Shown: positions 33,237 through 44,355 of the stretch, piece after piece
Layout: the number at the start of each line of letters is the position of its first letter
Position numbering within the stretch: the first letter of the stretch is position 1
DNA from: Thelephora terrestris
Taxonomy: Eukaryota > Basidiomycota > Agaricomycetes > Thelephorales > Thelephoraceae
Direction: 5' to 3'
Assembly: GCA_015956445.1 (NCBI GenBank)
Contig: WIUZ02000009.1
Location: forward strand, 248,001 to 312,000
DNA: 64,000 bases
Program-made: the position numbers and the translations under genes
Notes under the pieces: model-generated
Database searches by the model: none
What the model was told of the DNA's origin: nothing
What the model saw: only the letters and a program-made list of their open reading frames with translations

Positions 33237-34495
33237 CTACTTATGAGCTTCACTGACTTCATTTTCTACAACGTCCTTCTCCAAAACAACTTTGGTCTTC
33301 AACAGAATTTCTGCACGTTGGGTGTCACCTGATCCCTCGGATATTCTTTTCCCAACCCCTACTTCCGTCGTTCCCACAACATTACCACGCGTCCCAGGAG
33401 GAGGAAAGTCACTGTCGGATCCAAACTCACTGGCCATCCTCGCTTCATCGAACACCGTATCGGGGGCTTCAAATAGAAGAACCATGTCGCTGGACACGAC
33501 CTCCACCATGAACGTGTACTCTAGGCGCATGGCAAGCTGGGTCATTGATTGAATCCCTTTGAGAGCCACGTTTTGAACGAATTCAACTGAGTGCTGGGGG
33601 GACGAGAACGATCCCGTCCCGTAAAGGGCGCTTGCCAGTTGCTCAATCAACGGTTCAGAACCAGGCGGGGGTCGGGGGAGGTGGCTGTAGGCTAGTGACC
33701 TCCACCTGGCTGAGATTGCTTGCCCGCCTGTGACAGGTGAGTGGAATATTACTTATGGCGGGAACCATGATGCTCACCTGATGCGGATAAGCTTTCGTGG
33801 ACGGATTTGAACGTCGCCAACTCCGGGTGGTTACTCCAGCGCGAAGTTATCTCCACTGATTGCGAACAGAGGCACGACTGGAGCAAAAATGTCAAACCCG
33901 TGGGGTCTCGGTTGCGGGCTAGCTGGATAAGGACCGGACTGTATGGTGAAGAAGTGGGACTGATATCCGTTTGACTGGTTGCTTGCAACGGCTTCAATTT
34001 CTCCCATTCGTCGGTCAAGTTGACTGAGACCTGGAAGATATTTTCGTTAAGATCGCGTACGATGCTCAACACTTCCATTTCGGATAGGTGGTCTGTCGTG
34101 GACAAGAATGTGCGGGTCTCGGAGAGCTCTGCTGATCTGGCGTCCAAGAGTTCCTCTGTCCGTTTCAACCGCCCTTCCACCGCCCGTATTCGATCGTCCC
34201 TGCGCGTGCCCGACGCCATGAGTGTTTCTTCCACCTTTCTTAACCTCACAATCTCGACCCTCTCCCTGCCAAGCTGGCTTTTCAAGCCCCCCACATCTCT
34301 TCGCAACCGCCTCAACTCTTCGGATTCACCCCCTCCCCTTTCTACCTCCTCTCGCGACCTTCTAATCGGTCCGCGTCTGGAAGTATGACGATCCTGGGGT
34401 CTTGCTGGCGACCCAACCACACCCCCGAGTGGGAGAGGGGGGGAGTTGCTGAGACCGGGCTCGGGATGGGAGTCGACCACGGAGTTTTGACTCAT
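33237..34495 (-). CDS. Coiled-coil partner protein, subtype B (pair 5)
   Basis: The start is ATG at 34493-34495 (MSQNSVVDSHPEPGLSNS), directly preceded by GCCACACT. The coiled coil (GGGESEELRRLRRDVGGLK onward) is shorter than in pair 4, which has an extra stretch after RREDRV. It is followed by ELSETRTFLSTTDHLSEME, SIVRDLNENIFQVSVNLTDE, then an intron near 33735-33780 and the C-terminal domain (GQAISARWRSLAYSHL, SFSSPQHSVEFVQ, LLKTKVVLEKDVVENE). The frame is open to the stop at 33237. This is the best-preserved subtype B member, and a suitable reference for judging the damaged copies. Confidence 0.84.
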
Positions 34496-34710
34496 AGTGT
34501 GGCTGGCAGGTCGTAACTAGAAGATATCAAAGGCATTTATCTGAAGCCTTAAGTACGTTTTCCTCGTCTCTGATGCCATCAGCCTCGATGTGTGGCTGGC
34601 TTCGGTTTCGTCTCCGCACTGTATGTAATGGGAAAAGTGTGGCTGGACTCGAGGCAATATTTAGAGTCTCTTCAGTTTCAGACCCTGTCTGTCGTTCTCT
34701 GTCTCACATC
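34496..34710. promoter_or_regulatory. Bidirectional promoter of pair 5
   Basis: This 215-base gap has AGTGTGGC at 34496-34503 against the coiled-coil ATG, GTGTGGC at 34590-34596 and AGTGTGGC at 34636-34643. A TATTTAGA box lies near 34658, before the Hsp70 ATG. Confidence 0.62.
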
Positions 34711-37139
34711 ATGGACATACCCCGCATCCGTTACTCTGGACCCTCGCGAAAACTTGTCGTCGCTCTCGATATCGGGACTACCTTCAGTGGTGCTGCGTAT
34801 GCCTTCCTGGATCCTGGCGAGGTCCCTCGAATCCAACCTGTCACAAGGAAAGCGTTTCTTGTGTTCATTGATCTAGTACCAAACAGTGACGGATGAGCGG
34901 TAGATATCTAAAAAACCCGAACCCTGGGTCCGCCAAAGTCCCCTCCACATTGTACTACGACCAAGATGGAAATTTCCTGGGCGTTGAGAACGGGGTTGAT
35001 TTCCAAGACGATGACTTTCTGAGGTTGAAATGGTAGGAGGTTACTACGTTCAACCGTGCAAGGCACTGATGGTACCTTAGGTGGAAGTTACTTCTCTCGT
35101 CCACAGAACTGCCTATTGCAATAAAGGAACAGATGATAGCAGAACTCCCTAGGGGGAAAACCATCATCGACGTGTATGCAGACTTTATGGGCTACCTCTT
35201 TGAGTCGACCAAGGCACTATTCAAGACCTCGGAACCGAATGGGGAACTTAGATGGGACTCCGTATCTGAAAATGTGGAGTTGATATTGACCCATCCAAAT
35301 GGGTGGGGCGGCCTACAACAAACCCTGCTGAGAAGCGCTGCAGTCAAAGCGGGTGTTGTGCCTGATACCCCCGCTGGACATTCCAGCATTCACTTTGTGA
35401 CAGAAGGCGAAGCGAGCTTCAGCTTCTGCGCAACCCGTACCCATGCAGGTAGGAACCTCAAGGTAAGTTATGACATCCCCCCAGAACTGGTTTATCGATA
35501 CGTTCACAGCCTGGCGAACAAGTCTTGATCATAGACGCGGGCGGTGGAACCATCGACATAAGCACCTACAAAGTCCTCGACAACACGCCACTACAAGTCG
35601 AGGAGTTGTATGAATCCAAGTGTGAGTGGGATCAGGCGGGATCATTTTGTCGTTTGGTAACATTCGTTTCAGGCTTGTACCAAGGCGGTGAGATCGTTAC
35701 AGCAAGGGCAACGGAGATGGTCAAAGGTACGTTCTCGCGCTTCACTCGCAGACAGATTACACAACTCCCACCAAGGGGCGTGGAGTGGTTCCAAACTCAA
35801 TACCTCTTGGAATCTTGAAATGTTTTCCCAGAGGTTCGACGAGGGTCTAAAGAGGGTCTTTTCGGACGACCACGGGTCTCAATACGTCAAATTTGGTACT
35901 CCAAAGGAGAATGATCCTAGCTGTGGAATCAAGGCCGGGAGGTTGGCGTTGACTGGGTAAGTCACCGCTCGCTCCGCTTATAATCTGTCACCCAAACTTT
36001 CATTCGTACAGCGCTCAAGTCGCTGAGTTCTTCGAACCCTCGATTCAGTCTACTGTGGACTGTATCAAAGATAACTTCAAGCATCGTCTTTCTGTCAATT
36101 CGGTTCGTGCTCCCTGACGGTTTGGAACACCCTTGATTATTCGCGAACAGTTTGCGTTCCTTGTTGGTGGATTTGCCACGAGCCCGTGGTTGTCCGAACA
36201 ACTCCAGAGACAGCTTTTGGATATCGGATTCCAGTTTTCTAAGCCAGAGATGGATACGTGAGTGATCTGTCCCCCGTGTTTGAGTCGGTCATGACGGTGA
36301 TCATCGCACAGAAATAAAGCTGTTGCCATTGGAGCAGTGTCATACTATGTTGACCATTTTGTGACAGGCAGGGTCTCAAAATTCACGTACGGTGTGCCAT
36401 GCGAGACCCAATACAATCCCTCGGATCCCGAGCATATGCGGCGAGCGCATAGGTTAACTACCGACGCCATGGGGACGAAACGCGTTACTGGCGGCTTTCG
36501 CACCATGCTGTCGCGGGTTTGTCACGTTGAACCTTCCCTCAGCTCCTTGAACTAATTGCTGTTCGTCCGCAGGGCACCAAGGTCCTGGAGGACCGAGAGA
36601 TTCGGCACACCTTTTACATGGCGTCCGAAGGCGCTCCTCCACAAGAGGCACTGCCAAGAATTGTCAAATACACGGGGTCTCTGGTTTCCCCCGAGTGGGA
36701 GGACGAAGAACAAGGTATGGTATATGCCTCTCTCGACACCACTATGTGATAGGTGCTTAGCGCCGAATAGAAAATTTTGCGACGTTGTGCCATGTCAAGG
36801 CAGATATCTCCGCCGCTCCCCACACATCAAAACGTCCAAAACGCGGAAGAATAGGTTACCGGCGGAATTTCGACATGATCTTACTTGTAGGCCTCACAGA
36901 GCTCAAGGCACAAGTAAGCTGGGTTGACTCTGCCACTGTAAGTGCACACATGCCACCTGCTGAGTCCCGCGTACCTGTTTCTCACCCCACCCCGACCTCC
37001 ATAAATTCAGGGGAAAGAAATGAGGTTGGTGGTATCCCGTCTCAAGTGTATCCCCCGTCTGAAATCAGTTGTTAGGAGCAATGCCGTGGTCGTCTACGAC
37101 AACCCCTCGGAGAAGACCCGAGGGGATGTCTCTATCTGA
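34711..37139 (+). CDS. Hsp70-like (HSPA12-type) ATPase, subtype B (pair 5)
   Basis: The start is ATG at 34711 (MDIPRIRYSGPSRKLVVALD). Motifs are ALDIGTTFSGAAYAFLDPG, LTHPNGWGGLQQTLLRSAAV, IIDAGGGTIDISTYKVLDN near 35526, GTPKENDPSCGIKAGRLALT, and VGGFATSPWLSEQL near 36166. C-terminal exons include ASEGAPPQEALPRIVKYTG, LLVGLTELKAQVSW and the final SNAVVVYDNPSEKTRG with TGA at 37137-37139. About 12 exons. It is paired with the coiled-coil gene at 33237, the only subtype B pair besides pair 3 in which both partners look intact. Its 3' end converges with the TMEM184-like gene. Confidence 0.87.
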
Positions 37140-37533
37140 TGACCTTGAGATGATTCTGAGGTTTATTGCGACTTCCCACTCCCGTTGTAAACATGTGTTC
37201 ATCCCTACCCCCGGTCAACAATCTGTTGCGCGAGGACATTCACTCAGGGATTCCCTCAACTTGAGGCATCTCGGGATCGGGAGAAAACCCTCATTCTCAT
37301 AGAAAGAAGCTAGATAGAGCACAGCAACAGAGGAAGCACAGATGGTCGTGATAATACTGATCGTGAGATACAAATACCTAGTGTACGCTAAAACAGGCCA
37401 TGAGTCGTAAGTGGTCGTAAGTAATGCGTTGAGCTACAGGTCATAAAATGCGTGGGAGTCCGGCCAGAAAGAAGCGAGAAATAGCAAAAAAAAAGCTGCG
37501 GAGGGAAAGATACATAACGCCAGGCCAGGAGGG
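37140..37533. other. Convergent spacer at the right edge of the array
   Basis: This lies between two 3' ends. Nothing coding is recognised. Confidence 0.5.
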
Positions 37534-40500
37534 TCATGTTCGCTGGGTTTTCACACTAGGCGAAAACGAAGAAACTGCTGAAGCCCATTCCTCCGCATCA
37601 CTTCGTGGGCTGTTCGTTTGCGGCGGCAGCATGTGGGTGTTAACAAAAGTCGGCGTCCTCGGAGACGGCGGTGACTTCGTACGACTCCTCCTCGGCGGTG
37701 AACTAATCCCAGAACCGAGTCGCGATGAAGGGTACCTCGTGAGATCGGCACTGTCCAGTGGTGGTGCAGTCCTCAACTCCGACAACAAACTCACGCGGGA
37801 ACTCATCGCTCGAGCGGGAGAATGGGTACCCGGAGACTGGGACTCCCGACGGATAGCGTTTGATCGGCGTGGTTTATCAGGAGGGAGCGTTGACAGTGGT
37901 GGAGAGGAGAGTCGCCGAGGTGGCCGCTGCGGAGGGCTCGGTGGAGGACTCACGTTCGGGTGACTCGCTTCTTGAAGTACGGCAAGCGGTTGCGAGGCTC
38001 TGCGGGTTCGTGAGGAAGGATGTGGAGGGCGAGGCACGCGATTAGGGTCAGTTGTGTGACGGGGGGCTGGAATCGGCTGAGAGTGTCTTCGTGAACTACT
38101 CGGAGGTCCCCGATGCTGTCTCCCGCTGGGCAACACCCGCTGTTTGGGAGGTGGGAGGGCATCTGTCTTGTTCCTCTTCAGGCTCCCACTTCCACGCGGT
38201 AAGGGTTGGGCGAGAGGGGCCGGGATCGTCCATTTACTCCGAGGCGGTGCGATACTCGCTGGCCCCACGCTAGGAGGGAGATGCTGCGCAGGGTCCGGAA
38301 ATGGTCGAATCAGGGTTTCATTGCGGATGGCTGGAGGTCGTCTCGGGAATTCTGGAGGTGAACTCCGACTAGCGACGGGGTGGCGTTGCTGGGGAGGCGG
38401 ACAAGATCGAGGGTCCAACGTCGGGAATGGGCAGAATATCCTCGGATCTACATGTCCTACTTGTTCAGGCGTATATCTCTGAGGGTCGAAATCCGCACGA
38501 AGAGGGGGTAGAGGGAACGAAAGGTCATAGGCAGCACTTGGTCCAGGGACACCGGGTGGCTGGAGAGGCAACACAGGAGGGGCTGGTGGGTGATTGCGTA
38601 CAGGCGAATCGTTGACAACTGGGGTTAACCGCTGCGGCGAAGGCGAGTGTGGTGGAGTCATGGAATGATTTGCCCTCTCCCGTATGTGAGACCTCCTCGG
38701 TGGAGGTGTGGGGGGTTCCTCATCCTGACCCGGAACACAATCTGGTCTAACATCACCCCTAACTGGCGTAACGGGTCGCGGATAAACACCATCACAGACA
38801 TTCGCCTGCGTCACGCTCGACCTTTCTTCAACATGCTTCGGGATCACATCGGCACTTCCCGCTCTCCACAAACTCGTCGGTCTGCTAGGCTGGGACTCTG
38901 TGCCGTGATCCAAGTCCGTGTTCGTCGCGTGTGCGTCACTCCCGAGGTAGGTAAACACCCGCTCGAGGAGACTATCCGATCGACCAAGTGGGACCGGAAG
39001 GTTAGATGATGGCCTTACGGGCTCGGGAGATTGAATGACGATGTTCGGGGTGGGTAGAGTTGTGCGGGGAGGTCCCTCGCATGGGATCTCCTGTCCACTA
39101 TTGGACCTACTCAGACGATATGCACCCAGCGCTGAAGGGGGAGGAGGGTCCTCGTAAACGTAAACACCTAACGGCATTTCCTGGATAAGAGGGAGAGCTT
39201 GAGCCGGATCCTTAGTTCGAGAGACCGATTTGCGTTTCGGATGAGGTGAAAGATGTTTCTCTGGCTCATCATCGGCACCGGATTGTGACACTCGTTGGTA
39301 GATGGTTTGCCACCAAGACCGACGACTGCTACCGCCACGGGCGTGACCCTGCTCAACGTCTGCGTCTCGAGAGACAGACCTGCCCTTGTTGTGCTTGCCT
39401 GCCTCTATCATTATCATGGGGGTGAGCGTCACATCCAAAGTGAAGGCCGGGAATAACTTTACCCCTCAGCGTGTAACCTCTCTCGTATAGCTCCCTGACA
39501 ACTTGATCCTCAAATCCCTCGCTCTTCTCCCGCGTGACAGCTCCAAGGACGTAATCACGACCGTTACCAACCCCTAGCCACTGCCTTTCGGAGCCCAGAT
39601 AAATCTCCCTTTCCACGTCAACAAGGACTTCGTCCAACCTTCCAGACTCTACCTGGCTCAAGGGACTCGGGGCCTTCTTCTCCCGCTTCTTTTCTTGACC
39701 GGCGCGGGTCAGGGAGTTACTCTGGGTGGGACTATCGCTCAAGACCATCGATCGTGAATGGCCGAACACGCCTTGGTGAGCAGCGATCCTTCGAGCCTGC
39801 TTGTCTGTCTCCTCCCCTCTCCACCTTTGAACCATGTAATCGATCCCAGCCCGTAGTTCTCGGAACGTCTCCATCGGGTTCATCGCATGACTGAGAGATT
39901 TGAGCCAGGGTGTGCGGTGGTCATTCAAGTCGCCTTCGATCGTGGATGGGTTGGGAACGTAGACCTTGTAGGTGAAGCATTTGACGTGCAGGAAGGCAAA
40001 CATCCTACATGTATCAAAAGTTAGTCAACGCAAAAAAAGCAGAGACATTTTTCACATCATCTCGAGGCACTCCAAGATGGCACCTATGCCAATGCTGACA
40101 TTCTCCGCCGTCATGTACTCGGTCTGGACCTTGCGGTCAGGAAAGGCACAAAACATAGGGAAAAAATGATCGCTCACATCCTTAATCAGGCCGAGCGTGA
40201 CAAGAACTGAAAGACCAGCAGCTTGCCAGAACGTCAGGAAAACTGTAACCATCCGTGAACAACGTGTTCGTAGTGAATGCCAAGATGAGCACTCACCAAC
40301 CGCCTTCAATGAGAATAATTTCAGCAAAGGTTGGTGTGGCTTGAGCTGCTCGGAGATCACGACGTAGAGCTGAATTAGACAATACACGGCGATAGTCACT
40401 GATATCGAGACGATCACGGTAATCTAGAAAGTCGATAAGCACCGTCTCATCGACTACAATCGATACAACTGACGTAGAGATGACCCCACCCAGGAGACAG

Positions 40501-41430
40501 AGATGCTTCGCAATAGAGGCCCACGTAATCAAGAATCACGGCAGCCAAGGTGGTCCTGAGACGGCTTGAGTGGCCTCGTAACCAACCAATAGAAAAGTTT
40601 CACATACACTGGTCGAATCACACAATACTGCAGCACGGCCCACTTCATGATTTGAAGAAAGTACAACCCGTCCTGACGGAACCCATCTCAACGGGATACC
40701 TGACGCAGCTGGTGGGAGGGGCTTACCGCTGGCTTGGACTTGATGAAACCGAGAGGTAAAAGCCATTTCCGAGGCTTCAGTCCTCTTCTCTTGCGCTGAC
40801 GGTCGTTTTCGCGGGACAACCCGTTGAGGCGAAAGATCTCCTTTTGTTGATCGGGGATCGGAGAAAGGTAGGCAAGCAGGAGATAAAAGAACGAGGTGAC
40901 GACGATGCCTTCGTAACAGTCTCGAATGAGAATAAGGGGTGTGGAGTGATTCTGTTCGATATGCGGTTCAGTGAAACCAAACGGTAGCTGTCCAGGGTTT
41001 CCTCTTACCCAGAACAAGTATGACGCAAAACTGGTCAGAGCGTAAATGGAAACCATGAACAGTAGCCGCACGATATCTGCAGACGTTTTTCAGATAACCA
41101 GCAGATAACCGTGAGGAGGGCGCTCACATCTTTGTTCCGTCGGCTGGGAAAGAGTGTCAGTAACGAGATCGAATACACATAGAGGATGTCTAGGGCGCAC
41201 ATTGGTGTACCATTGGAGATGTTTGTTGACGAGCCAGACAGACACAATCGTCGATATCAGGGCAAAAGTTCCTGCGACAATCCATCCCACCTACACGCGG
41301 AGTTAGCACTATTCGGCCCAGATACGGAACATTGCTTCACTTGGTGAGCTAAAAATGCCCAAATCAGCTGGCCCGTGACGAAGTATGCTGCTCTGCTAGC
41401 GAGACGCACCTTGGAAATGAAGGTCTCCAT
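37534..41430 (-). CDS. TMEM184 / OST-alpha (Hfl1-like) multi-span membrane protein with long proline-rich tail
   Basis: Exons in order encode METFISK, VGWIVAGTFALISTIVSVWL, LLFMVSIYALTSFASYLFWV, NHSTPLILIRDCYEGIVVTS, QDGLYFLQIMKWAVLQYCVI, VSISVTIAVYCLIQLYVVIS, VFLTFWQAAGLSVLVTLGLI and SVGIGAILECLEM followed by MFAFLHVKCFTYKVY. This is the seven-span DUF300 organic solute transporter-alpha/TMEM184 fold. Family members in yeasts (Hfl1) sit in the vacuole membrane and bind lipidated Atg8. After the membrane domain comes a conserved cytosolic block (NPMETFRELRAGIDYMVQRW). An intron with donor GTAAAG near 39450 leads into a tail of about 620 residues rich in P, S and R, probably disordered. The start at 41428-41430 is the best fit by splicing, but further upstream in-frame sequence could add residues. 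Confidence 0.8.
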
Positions 41431-42482
41431 TGTAATACAAGGGCGGCCCAGCTTGGACGGCTTTCTTGGTGTAACATCGCCCGTTGACGAACCCTCCGGA
41501 GTACTGAATTCCTTCTGACATTGGGAAGAGATAAATAAAATACAGTAGTTAGAAAAGATTGTTGGCTTTCCCGAGCCAGAAGGAGACTCGAGGTCGGAGG
41601 GGCCGTGGTGGCTTAAGGCCACCAAATCGCCTGAGGGTGGAGACGAAGGTGAGGCGGGATGTGCTTTATTAGGAAGGTATTTCCCATCGTTATAGGCGCC
41701 CACCCCCACAGTTCCGCAATTGCAACACTTCGGTGATGGGCGCCGCCTCAGCCCATCCTCTCCGCGAAACGTTACTTGTACTGAGAGCGCCGCAGGATCC
41801 TGGGATTTGATATCAAGATTTCCCTGCGAGATCCAGAGGCCCTGAAGATCGTCCAAGAATGACCGCACGAACGGTTAGCGTATGAGGCTTGAAGATACCG
41901 TAAATCTTTCACATAACATTTCACAGTGCGGTGGCTCACATCCCCTATGCTTAGTGTTGTCGTGTTCCACGCCTTCTTCCTGAACAGCATTTCCCCCTTG
42001 CCGCGGCGCGAAGTCTCTCACGTTTACACCGATGGCCAACACGGAATGCATGTGAGAGCTTCGGCGGTTACGGGGTCACAAGGGCCCAGGAATCACTCCG
42101 CCGGTAAGCGGAACCTGGATAAGCCGCAGTGCGGTTACATACCTCGAATCACACCAACCACGGGACTTCCTGGTTTCTGGGTAAAAGGATCGAAGCCTTC
42201 CATGAGCGTATGCAAGTGTTTGGTGACGGGTCCCTGGCATCGGGATGTGTCCGAGATCGCCGCAAACTTAAGCTCAGCAATCGGCTTGGCGGCCAGGGCG
42301 CTGCTGATCCAATTCAGATTTCTACGCGGACCGCTCCGGCGTACGTAAACAAGGCGCGCGAGTGCCTGATTCGGCGGTATCCTGTGTGCTTCATGGCCAA
42401 TCACGTCAAACGCTAGCCATATAAACCAGCCAAAGGTTCTTCGACCCCTCGGTTCCCATCCTCTGGCCGCTACTCTCAATCC
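41431..42482. other. Intergenic, no supported gene
   Basis: A plus-strand reading frame (41926-42348) has neither recognisable domain nor conserved context. The stretch contains both 5' regions of the divergent genes at 37534-41430 and 42483. Confidence 0.4.
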
Positions 42483-43063
42483 ATGAATCCCACCGCTTGT
42501 ACGCTTTTGGCGTTTTTCTTGACGGTTTCCCAAGCCGTCGCCGTCGCGGCCAAGTCGAAGACCAGTAAAAAACCATCCAAATCCAAATCCAAAATATCGC
42601 TGGGTGTGATTATCGTCATCGTCGTTTTGGTCGTCATCCGTACGTGCACACTTTTTTTTGTCACCGTACGCCTGCCTTATCTCACAAATCCCATCCTGTA
42701 GTCCTCGTCCTTGCTGGCGTGGCCTTTTTCGTCTTCAGGTGTCTCCGCAGGCGGAGAAAGTCCAATTTCCCTCTCAAAACCCAGGAAATGCCAATGTTCA
42801 GCGGAGGGCAACCCGCAGACCCCGAACAAGTCTCTTTCCTCCATCCTCCTCCTCCTCCTCCTCTTCCTCCTCAGGATTCCACATTCGTAAGAATCCCACG
42901 CTCGTCTCCTCGATACGCCTCCATGACCTGATCTATTGTAATACAGCTCCCCGCCCAACCCCAGGTTCCATACGATCAGGCTAGCTGGAGACCAGAGTCT
43001 CCTCAGCCACAGTTCAACAACGGCCCATCTTTCCCAGCTCCTTATCCCCCGACTCATCCATGA
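42483..43063 (+). CDS. Small single-span membrane protein with signal peptide and proline-rich cytosolic tail
   Basis: The start is ATG at 42483. Residues 1-23 (MNPTACTLLAFFLTVSQAVA...) look like a signal peptide. They are followed by a short Lys/Ser-rich outer segment, a transmembrane helix (ISLGVIIVIVVLVV continued after an intron by VLAGVAFFVF) and a stop-transfer run RCLRRRRK. The tail contains a run of eight or so prolines encoded by CTC/CCT repeats (about 42840-42870). After a second intron (donor GTAAGA) it ends VPYDQASWRPESPQ...PYPPTHP with TGA at 43061-43063. I know no named family. It resembles small Agaricomycete surface or sensor-like proteins only in layout. Confidence 0.62.
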
Positions 43064-43706
43064 AAATAACCCAACTCCGTCACCGAAGGGGATGCTAACC
43101 ATCCAGTGGGATGTTCTGTCAGTTATTGCTAGGATTTAAACCCGATGTGTCTTTTATGTATGTAGAACATTCTCTCTGGATGAGTGCACCCTCAGTACTA
43201 GTACTACGTATACCTCATTACCTGCGCAGTGTGCTCAGTGCTGGTGCCATCGGTATCAGGCCCGCACGTGACGATGCCAAGAAATCGCGCGTCCGGGAGA
43301 TTGGCGGGTGCCAGACAACTTTCAGCTCTCAACAAGTTTCCCACTACCTCCAAGCCGGTCCTACAATGGTCGACACCGTACTCTGATTATTACCTGCAAC
43401 ACCCGCAGCCACCTCCGTCCACATCTCGATCGATACAAGGGCACTCGGTGTTCCCGGGGTAACCCTCGAACCCGATAGCAGGTGATACATCGAGGATCCT
43501 AGAGCCCATATTTTCCCGCCCCTGTCACGACACCCACGCGTACATATGCAAACTGCTCCCCAAGCAGGACCACAGTCGAACCTGCTCCGTCTCATGAACA
43601 GGCGGTGGTTTTGGTGTGGCTCTCTCTACCCCAGCTGGTCTGCACTCCCTTGCACACACCCTGCGTCCTCAGGTTTGTTTCGCGAGTCACCGTTATACCC
43701 CCCGAG
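43064..43706. other. Intergenic, no supported gene
   Basis: Short reading frames only, none with recognisable features. Confidence 0.4.
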
Positions 43707-44030
43707 ATGACCAGGAAAGACGCTCTGAAACATGTGTTCTGCTATTCACTTGCATTGGCGTCTGCGCTTTTTCTCGCCATCGCCGAGGTCGAAGGTCACA
43801 GCAGTAGAAGGGAATTAGGGTCTCCATCTGGGAACCGTTCCTCATCTGAAAAATATTTCGCCCAATCTCCAACTCTCAGTTCGCGCACTCCTGAATTCAT
43901 TCGTTGACCAGCAAAAGGTACACGTGAACCTCTCAGGTTTGCAGTCCAGGTCAGACTAGCATCCTTTTTCGTTGTTGCAGCTATTATAGGTTGGATCGCA
44001 GGATGGTGTGAGATCCTTGCCCGCCTGTGA
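43707..44030 (+). pseudogene. Possible small secreted/membrane protein, interrupted by a stop
   Basis: ATG at 43707 opens MTRKDALKHVFCYSLALASA, a plausible signal peptide. It is followed by a short Ser-rich outer segment and TGA at 43905-43907. The same frame then continues with a strong hydrophobic helix (RLASFFVVAAIIGWIAGW) to TGA at 44028-44030. The layout (signal, short segment, one helix) equals that of the neighbours at 42483 and 46031. It may be a broken copy of such a gene, or a 66-residue secreted peptide with a chance helix downstream. Weak evidence. Confidence 0.3.
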
Positions 44031-44355
44031 ACATTTCTGGCCAACGGAGAGGCCCCCAGGCCGAGGATACTAGCTGTATTTGTCACTAAGGACTCGGCTC
44101 AGCCAACCTTAACTCCCTGCAGGCTGTAGCTCGAAACGTCGCTGGAAGGGTTCAGCGGGTTGTCGAGAATTTATGTGGAGAATCAAAATTTAGTGCTGCC
44201 TACCATTGGTAGAATTCCAGATCCTGTCGAGTTACGTGGATCTCGCCAGAGCCGTTATCAAATCAGCGCAGTCTCATGTCCACCACCTTGCTTAAGTATC
44301 ACCACGCCGTTCGAATTCGCTTCGCTACCAGCTACTTACATCCAACCTCTCGAGC
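44031..44355. other. Upstream region of the first short-chain dehydrogenase
   Basis: No gene seen. It presumably holds the promoter of the gene at 44356. Confidence 0.35.

Noticed and set aside
32837-33262. Minus-strand frame between pairs 4 and 5
   Set aside because: No counterpart in the other array spacers and no recognisable domain; composition is like non-coding spacer.
2365-37139. Calling the Hsp70-like genes DnaK/Hsp70 chaperones
   Set aside because: The nucleotide-binding motifs fit the HSPA12 branch, and no classical substrate-binding domain or EEVD-type end is present. I therefore use Hsp70-like ATPase only.
41926-42348. Plus-strand frame of 140 codons
   Set aside because: No domain, and no support from neighbours. 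It overlaps other frames of similar length on both strands.
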